Both the position numbers and the translations under genes were made by a program. Shown here one piece after another: positions 25,320 to 29,376 of a DNA stretch of 29,376 bases. Under the pieces are notes generated by a model. It worked only from the letters and a program-made list of their open reading frames with translations. It had not been told where the DNA came from and made no database searches. The stretch is from assembly GCF_000003605.2 (NCBI RefSeq), contig NW_003146115.1, forward strand, positions 1-29,376. Direction: 5' to 3'. Numbering within the stretch: the first letter of the stretch is position 1; the number at the start of each line of letters is the position of its first letter. The DNA is from Saccoglossus kowalevskii (taxonomy: Eukaryota > Hemichordata > Enteropneusta > Harrimaniidae).

Positions 25320-26048
25320 GTGTTGAGGTGAGCTGGGTTTCAATCCAGCAACTCATTGTATTGAGGTGAGCTGGGTTTCAATCCAGCAACTCATTGTATT
25401 GAGGTGAGCTGGGTTTCAATCCAGCAACTCATTGTATTGAGGTGAGCTGGGTTTCAATCCAGCAACTCATTGTATTGAGGTGAGCTGGGTTTCAATCCAG
25501 CAACTCATTGTATGGAGGTGAGCTGGGTTTCAATCCAGCAACTCATTGTATTGAGGTGAGCTGGGTTTCAATCCAGCAACTCATTGTATTGAGGTGAGCT
25601 GGGTTTCAATCCAGCAACTCATTGTGTTGAGGTGAGCTGGGTTTCAATCCAGCAACTCATTGTATTGAGGTGAGCTGGGTTTCAATCCAGCAACTCATTG
25701 TATTGAGGTGAGCTGGGTTTCAATCCAGCAACTCATTGTATTGAGGTGAGCTGGGTTTCAATCCAGCAACTCATTGTATGGAGGTGAGCTGGGTTTCAAT
25801 CCAGCAACTCATTGTATTGAGGTGAGCTGGGTTTCAATCCAGCAACTCATTGTATTGAGGTGAGCTGGGTTTCAATCCAGCAACTCATTGTATTGAGGTG
25901 AGCTGGGTTTCAATCCAGCAACTCATTGTATTGAGGTGAGCTGGGTTTCAATCCAGCAACTCATTGTATTGAGGTGAGCTGGGTTTCAATCCAGCAACTC
26001 ATTGTATTCAGGTGAGCTGGGTTTCAATCCAGCAACTCATTGTATTGA
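25320..26048 (+). repeat. 19-unit block (right copy)
   Basis: This is the partner of 12302-13030. No one-base length differences separate the markers across about 730 bases, whereas the DNA just left of it (25226-25319) has several one-base losses. The block edge and the low-quality patch therefore coincide. Confidence 0.85.
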
Positions 26049-26789
26049 GGTGAGCTGGGTTTCAATCCAGTAACTCATTGTATTGAGGTGAGCTGGGTTT
26101 CAATCCAGCAACTCATTGTATTGAGGTGAGCTGGGTTTCAATCCAGCAACTCATTGTATTGAGGTGAACTGGGTTTCAATCCAGCAACTCATTGTATTCA
26201 GGTGAGCTGGGTTTCAATCCAGCAACTCATTGTATTGAGGTGAGCTGGGTTTCAATCCAGCAACTCATTGTATTCAGGTGAGCTGGGTTTCAATCCAGCA
26301 ACTCATTGTATTGAGGTGAGCTGGGTTTCAATCCAGCAACTCATTGTATTGAGGTGAACTGGGTTTCAATCCAGCAACTCATTGTATTCAGGTGAGCTGG
26401 GTTTCAATCCAGCAACTCATTGTGTTGAGTGAGCTGGGTTTCAATCCAGCAACTCATTGTATTGAGTGAACTGGGTTTCAATCCAGCAACTCATTGTATT
26501 GAGGTGAGCTGGGTTTCAATCCAGCAACTCATGTATGAGTGAGCTGGGTTTCAATCCAGCAACTCATGTATGAGATGAGCTGGGTTTCAATCCAGCACTC
26601 ATGTATTGAGGTGAGCTGGGTTTCAATCCAGCAACTCATTGTATTGAGGTGAGCTGGGTTTCAATCCAGCAACTCATTGTATTGAGGTGAGCTGGGTTTC
26701 AATCCAGCAACTCATTGTATTGAGGTGAGCTGGGTTTCAATCCAGCAACTCATTGTATTGAGGTGAGCTGGGTTTCAATCCAGCAACTC

Positions 26790-27750
26790 ATTGTGTTCAG
26801 GTGAACTGGGTTTCAATCCAGCAACTCATTGTATTGAGGTGAGCTGGGTTTCAATACAGCAACTCATTGTATTCAGGTGAGCTGGGTTTCAATCCAGCAA
26901 CTCATTGTATTGAGGTGAGCTGGGTTTCAATCCAGCATCTCATTGTATTGAGGTGAACTGGGTTTCAATCCAGCAACTCATTGTATTGAGGTGAGCTGGG
27001 TTTCAATCCAGCAACTCATTGCATTGAGGTGAGCTGGGTTTCAATCCAGCAACTCATTGTATTGAGATGAACTGGGTTTCAATCCAGCAACTCATTGTAT
27101 TGAGGTGAGCTGGGTTTCAATCCAGCAACTCATTGTATTGAGATGAGCTGGGTTTCAATCCAGCAACTCATTGTATTGAGGTGAGCTGGGTTTCAATCCA
27201 GCAACTCATTGTATTGAGGTGAGCTGGGTTTCAATCCAGCAACTCATTGTATTGAGGTGAGCTGGGTTTCAATCCAGCAACTCATTGTATTGAGGTGAGC
27301 TGGGTTTCAATCCAGCAACTCATTGTATTGAGGTGAGCTGGGTTTCAATCCAGCAACTCATTGTGTTCAGGTGAACTGGGTTTCAATCCAGCAACTCATT
27401 GTATTGAGGTGAGCTGGGTTTCAATACAGCAACTCATTGTATTCAGGTGAGCTGGGTTTCAATCCAGCAACTCATTGTATTGAGGTGAGCTGGGTTTCAA
27501 TCCAGCAACTCATTGTGTTGAGGTGAGCTGGGTTTCAATCCAGCAACTCATTGTATTGAGGTGAGCTGGGTTTCAATCCAGCAACTCATTGCATTGAGGT
27601 GAGCTGGGTTTCAATCCAGCAACTCATTGTATTGAGGTGAGCTGGGTTTCAATCCAGCAACTCATTGTATTGAGGTGAGCTGGGTTTCAATCCAGCAACT
27701 CATTGTGTTGAGGTGAGCTGGGTTTCAATACAGCAACTCATTGTATTCAG
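26790..27750 (+). repeat. 15-unit and 8-unit duplications marked by CAATACAGC
   Basis: The rare unit with TTTCAATACAGC occurs only at 26851, 27421 and 27725, spaced 570 bases (15 units) and 304 bases (8 units). Each is followed by a TATTCAGG ending, and the first two are preceded by TGTGTTCAGG then GAACTGG. A GCATTGAGG unit is likewise repeated at 27021 and 27591, again 570 bases apart. The copies have since acquired differences at the positions corresponding to 26937 and 27507. Confidence 0.85.
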
Positions 27751-27894
27751 GTGAGCTGGGTTTCAATCCAGCAACTCATTGTATTGAGGTGAGCTGGGTT
27801 TCAATCCAGCAACTCATTGTGTTGAGGTGAGCTGGGTTTCAATCCAGCAACTCATTGTATTGAGGTGAGCTGGGTTTCAATCCAGCAACTCATT

Positions 27895-28430
27895 GTGTTG
27901 AGGTGAGCTGGGTTTCAATCCAGTAACTCATTGTATTGAGGTGAGCTGGGTTTCAATCCAGCAACTCATTGTATTGAGGTGAGCTGGGTTTCAATCCAGC
28001 AACTCATTGTATTGAGGTGAACTGGGTTTCAATCCAGCAACTCATTGTATTGAGGTGAGCTGGGTTTCAATCCAGCAACTCATTGTGTTGAGGTGAGCTG
28101 GGTTTCAATCCAGTAACTCATTGTATTGAGGTGAGCTGGGTTTCAATCCAGCAACTCATTGTATTGAGGTGAGCTGGGTTTCAATCCAGCAACTCATTGT
28201 ATTGAGGTGAGCTGGGTTTCAATCCAGCAACTCATTGTGTTGAGGTGAGCTGGGTTTCAATCCAGTAACTCATTGTATTGAGGTGAGCTGGGTTTCAATC
28301 CAGCAACTCATTGTATTGAGGTGAACTGGGTTTCAATCCAGCAACTCATTGTATTGAGGTGAGCTGGGTTTCAATCCAGCAACTCATTGTATTGAGGTGA
28401 GCTGGGTTTCAATCCAGTAACTCATTGTAT
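27895..28430 (+). repeat. 4- to 5-unit periodic CAGTAAC variants at the right edge
   Basis: CAGTAAC units have their T at 27924, 28114, 28266 and 28418, spaced 190, 152 and 152 bases (5, 4 and 4 units). The first three follow a TGTGTTGAGG unit. The string was amplified locally as a short higher-order repeat. Confidence 0.7.
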
Positions 28431-29059
28431 TGAGGTGAGCTGGGTTTCAATCCAGCAACTCATTGTATTGAGGTGAACTGGGTTTCAATCCAGCAACTCA
28501 TTGTGTTGAGGTGAGCTGGGTTTCAATCCAGCAACTCATTGTATTGAGGTGAGCTGGGTTTCAATCCAGCAACTCATTGTATTGAGGTTGAGCTGGGTTT
28601 CAATCCAGCAACTCATTGTATTGAGGTGAGCTGGGTTTCAATCCAGCAACTCATTGTGTTCAGGTGAGCTGGGTTTCAATCCAGCAACTCATTGTATTGA
28701 GGTGAACTGGGTTTCAATCCAGCAACTCATTGTATTGAGGTGAACTGGGTTTCAATCCAGCAACTCATTGTGTTCAGGTGAGCTGGGTTTCAATCCAGCA
28801 ACTCATTGTATTGAGGTGAACTGGGTTTCAATCCAGCAACTCATTGTATTCAGGTGAGCTGGGTTTCAATCCAGCAACTCATTGTATTGAGGTGAACTGG
28901 GTTTCAATCCAGCAACTCATTGTATTGAGGTGAGCTGGGTTTCAATCCAGCAACTCATTGTATTGAGGTGAGCTGGGTTTTATAATAAAGAGTAGACATG
29001 TGTATTGATGTTCTTAAGTAGTAACGGAAATATTCATACTCATTTTAATATAAATTAAC

Positions 29060-29082
29060 TATCTGTTATATACAGATAACAG
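29060..29082. repeat. Overlapping short inverted repeats
   Basis: TATCTGT (29060-29066) is the reverse complement of ACAGATA (29072-29078) with a 5-base gap. CTGTTAT (29063-29069) is the reverse complement of ATAACAG (29076-29082) with a 6-base gap. Either could form a small hairpin. In AT-rich DNA this may be chance; no function is assigned. Confidence 0.6.
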
Positions 29083-29229
29083 TTTACATGATGAGTGATT
29101 TATTTCATCTGAGGAGACAATTCTGAACTGATGTGACACTTTTTTTTATCATAAAATTTAAAATTAATTTATTTCCTCCTTATTCGTGTTTCTAAAATTT
29201 GAAGTAAATTCATATAGTTTGGTGGTAAT

Positions 29230-29250
29230 CTAATGGTAATATTTTCATAG
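29230..29250 (+). promoter_or_regulatory. Putative branch site and 3' splice acceptor
   Basis: CTAAT at 29230-29234 fits the metazoan branch pattern YTNAY, with its A about 17 bases before the AG at 29249-29250. The acceptor reads ATTTTCATAG followed by GAG. The TAG at 29248-29250 is also an in-frame stop for the open frame that follows, so that frame opens exactly at the predicted splice junction. The pyrimidine tract is short. Confidence 0.5.
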
Positions 29251-29376
29251 GAGTATCGGCAGAGGAAACCAGTATGGATGAAACAGAAGTGCGTAGTTTA
29301 CCTGGCGGGGGAGTTTGCTCGTAACAGTCCATACCGGGCTAGTCTACCTGTAGTGAGACCAGCTGTTAACATGTCC
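29251..29376 (+). CDS. Probable 5' part of an internal exon, protein unknown
   Basis: This stretch is richer in G and C than the preceding 270 bases and is open for all 42 codons to the window edge. Read from 29251 the peptide starts EYRQRKPVWM, continues through KCVVYLAGEFARNSPY, and ends VVRPAVNMS. It is basic, with aromatic residues and no low-complexity run. The other two plus frames hit TGA or TAA within this stretch, and the minus frames are also stopped. The frame starts directly after a TAG acceptor with a CTAAT branch-like motif in place, and it has no start codon of its own near the 5' end apart from an internal ATG. I do not recognise the family. It could instead be a fragment of a mobile-element gene or a chance open frame. 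The exon continues beyond the window, and its phase is assumed. Confidence 0.4.

Larger units (their letters stand above)
571..28980 (+). repeat. 38-bp satellite array, ~747 head-to-tail copies
   Basis: A 38-base unit (typical copy 961-998) begins with GGTGAGCTGG, has CAATCCAGCAACTC in the middle and ends ATTGTATTGA. It repeats without interruption and without spacers, and no unit is inverted. The length of about 28.4 kb divided by 38 gives about 747 units. Most units are identical or differ at one or two recurrent sites: 6 (GAGCTGG or GAACTGG), 23 (CAGCAAC or CAGTAAC), 34 (TGTATTG or TGTGTTG) and 37 (TTGAGG or TTCAGG), with rarer GAGATGAG, TATGGAGG, TATTAAGG, GACGTGAG, GCTGTGT, TTTTAATCC and CAATACAGC forms. 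The left edge enters at unit position about 29; the right edge stops abruptly at unit position 14 and is followed by TATAATAAAG. TGA occurs at unit positions 3-5 and 36-38 on the plus strand, and two TGA occur on the minus strand, so no frame stays open beyond about 114 bases. It is a satellite or very large minisatellite. The true copy number depends on assembly accuracy. Confidence 0.98.
28981..29250. other. AT-rich non-coding flank, probable intron end
   Basis: The array stops inside a unit at GGGTTT, followed by TATAATAAAG, and the sequence becomes non-repetitive and AT-rich. It contains overlapping inverted repeats at 29060-29082, a run of eight or more T near 29140, and a branch and acceptor pair at its right end. 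All frames carry frequent stops, and I see no gene here. If the exon call that follows is right, this is the 3' end of an intron. Confidence 0.6.

Noticed and set aside
571-28980. CRISPR array, because of a 38-bp direct repeat with an internal palindrome
   Set aside because: Units are contiguous with no unique spacers, no cas genes are present, and about 747 units with internal drift is a satellite pattern.
571-28980. Repetitive protein-coding gene
   Set aside because: 38 is not a multiple of 3, and TGA occurs at unit positions 3-5 and 36-38 on the plus strand and twice on the minus strand. Every frame closes within about 114 bases, and one-base indels do not restore one.
571-28980. Tandem tRNA or other Pol III RNA genes
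   Set aside because: Only a T-arm-like hairpin is present. There is no acceptor stem, D-arm or A box within 38 bases, and no T-run terminators occur in the array.
571-28980. Iterons of a plasmid or phage replication origin, or a telomere
   Set aside because: There is no replication gene, the copy number is far above iteron arrays, and the unit is not a G-rich telomere motif.
571-28980. Compensatory change at hairpin positions 6 and 23
   Set aside because: By-eye counts show A6 with T23 in about 6 of about 45 T23 units, which gives no excess of restored pairs.
29138-29148. Poly-T run as a Pol III terminator or a reversed poly-A tail of a retroposon
   Set aside because: No A/B box precedes it in a sensible arrangement, and no retroposon body is recognisable on either side.
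29275-29325. Small ORF starting ATGGATGAAACAGAAG in another frame
   Set aside because: It closes at TAA after 16 codons, and the overlapping frame from 29251 stays open to the window end and starts at a splice acceptor.

Overview
This window is almost entirely one satellite (macro-minisatellite) array. A 38-bp unit, typified by positions 961-998, is repeated head-to-tail about 747 times from about 571 to 28980, always in the same orientation. The unit is about 45% GC. It is not coding: 38 is not a multiple of 3, and the TGA triplets in the unit stop every frame on both strands within at most about 114 bases. There are no spacers, so it is not a CRISPR array, and I see no bacterial genes, rRNA or tRNA. 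The size of the array, the AT-rich flanks and a probable spliced exon at the right end indicate a eukaryotic nuclear genome, probably an animal. I cannot name the species.

Layout: (1) 1-433, an unrelated AT-rich tandem repeat of about 155 bp in just under three copies. (2) 434-570, a short non-repetitive joint containing fragments that resemble pieces of the 38-bp unit. (3) 571-28980, the 38-bp array. (4) 28981-29250, AT-rich DNA with no gene. (5) 29251-29376, an open segment of 42 codons just after a good splice-acceptor context (CTAAT, then TTTCATAG). It looks like the start of an exon on the plus strand that continues past the window edge, which would place the array in an intron or 5' region of that gene.

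Inside the array, units differ at a few recurrent positions: 6 G/A, 23 C/T, 34 A/G, 37 G/C, and a rarer GACG form at the unit boundary. Reading these as a barcode shows that the array grew by copying multi-unit blocks. Blocks of about 5 to 22 units recur at offsets that are exact multiples of 38 (for example 15, 30, 200, 230 and 353 units), some differing by one or a few whole units. Some stretches are monomorphic (17 identical units at 24039-24684), which suggests recent expansion. Several short clusters lose single bases only from doubled or tripled letters, which looks like long-read consensus error rather than biology.

The most interesting feature is what each unit carries. It has a 5' splice-donor match (GAG or CAG followed by GTGAGC), a YAG acceptor-like segment, a CTCAT branch-like motif, a 7-bp hairpin, and an 11-base match to a degenerate tRNA B box. 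If the array is transcribed in the sense of the downstream exon, the transcript would carry hundreds of decoy splice signals and hairpins. That functional reading is inference; the motifs themselves are seen directly.
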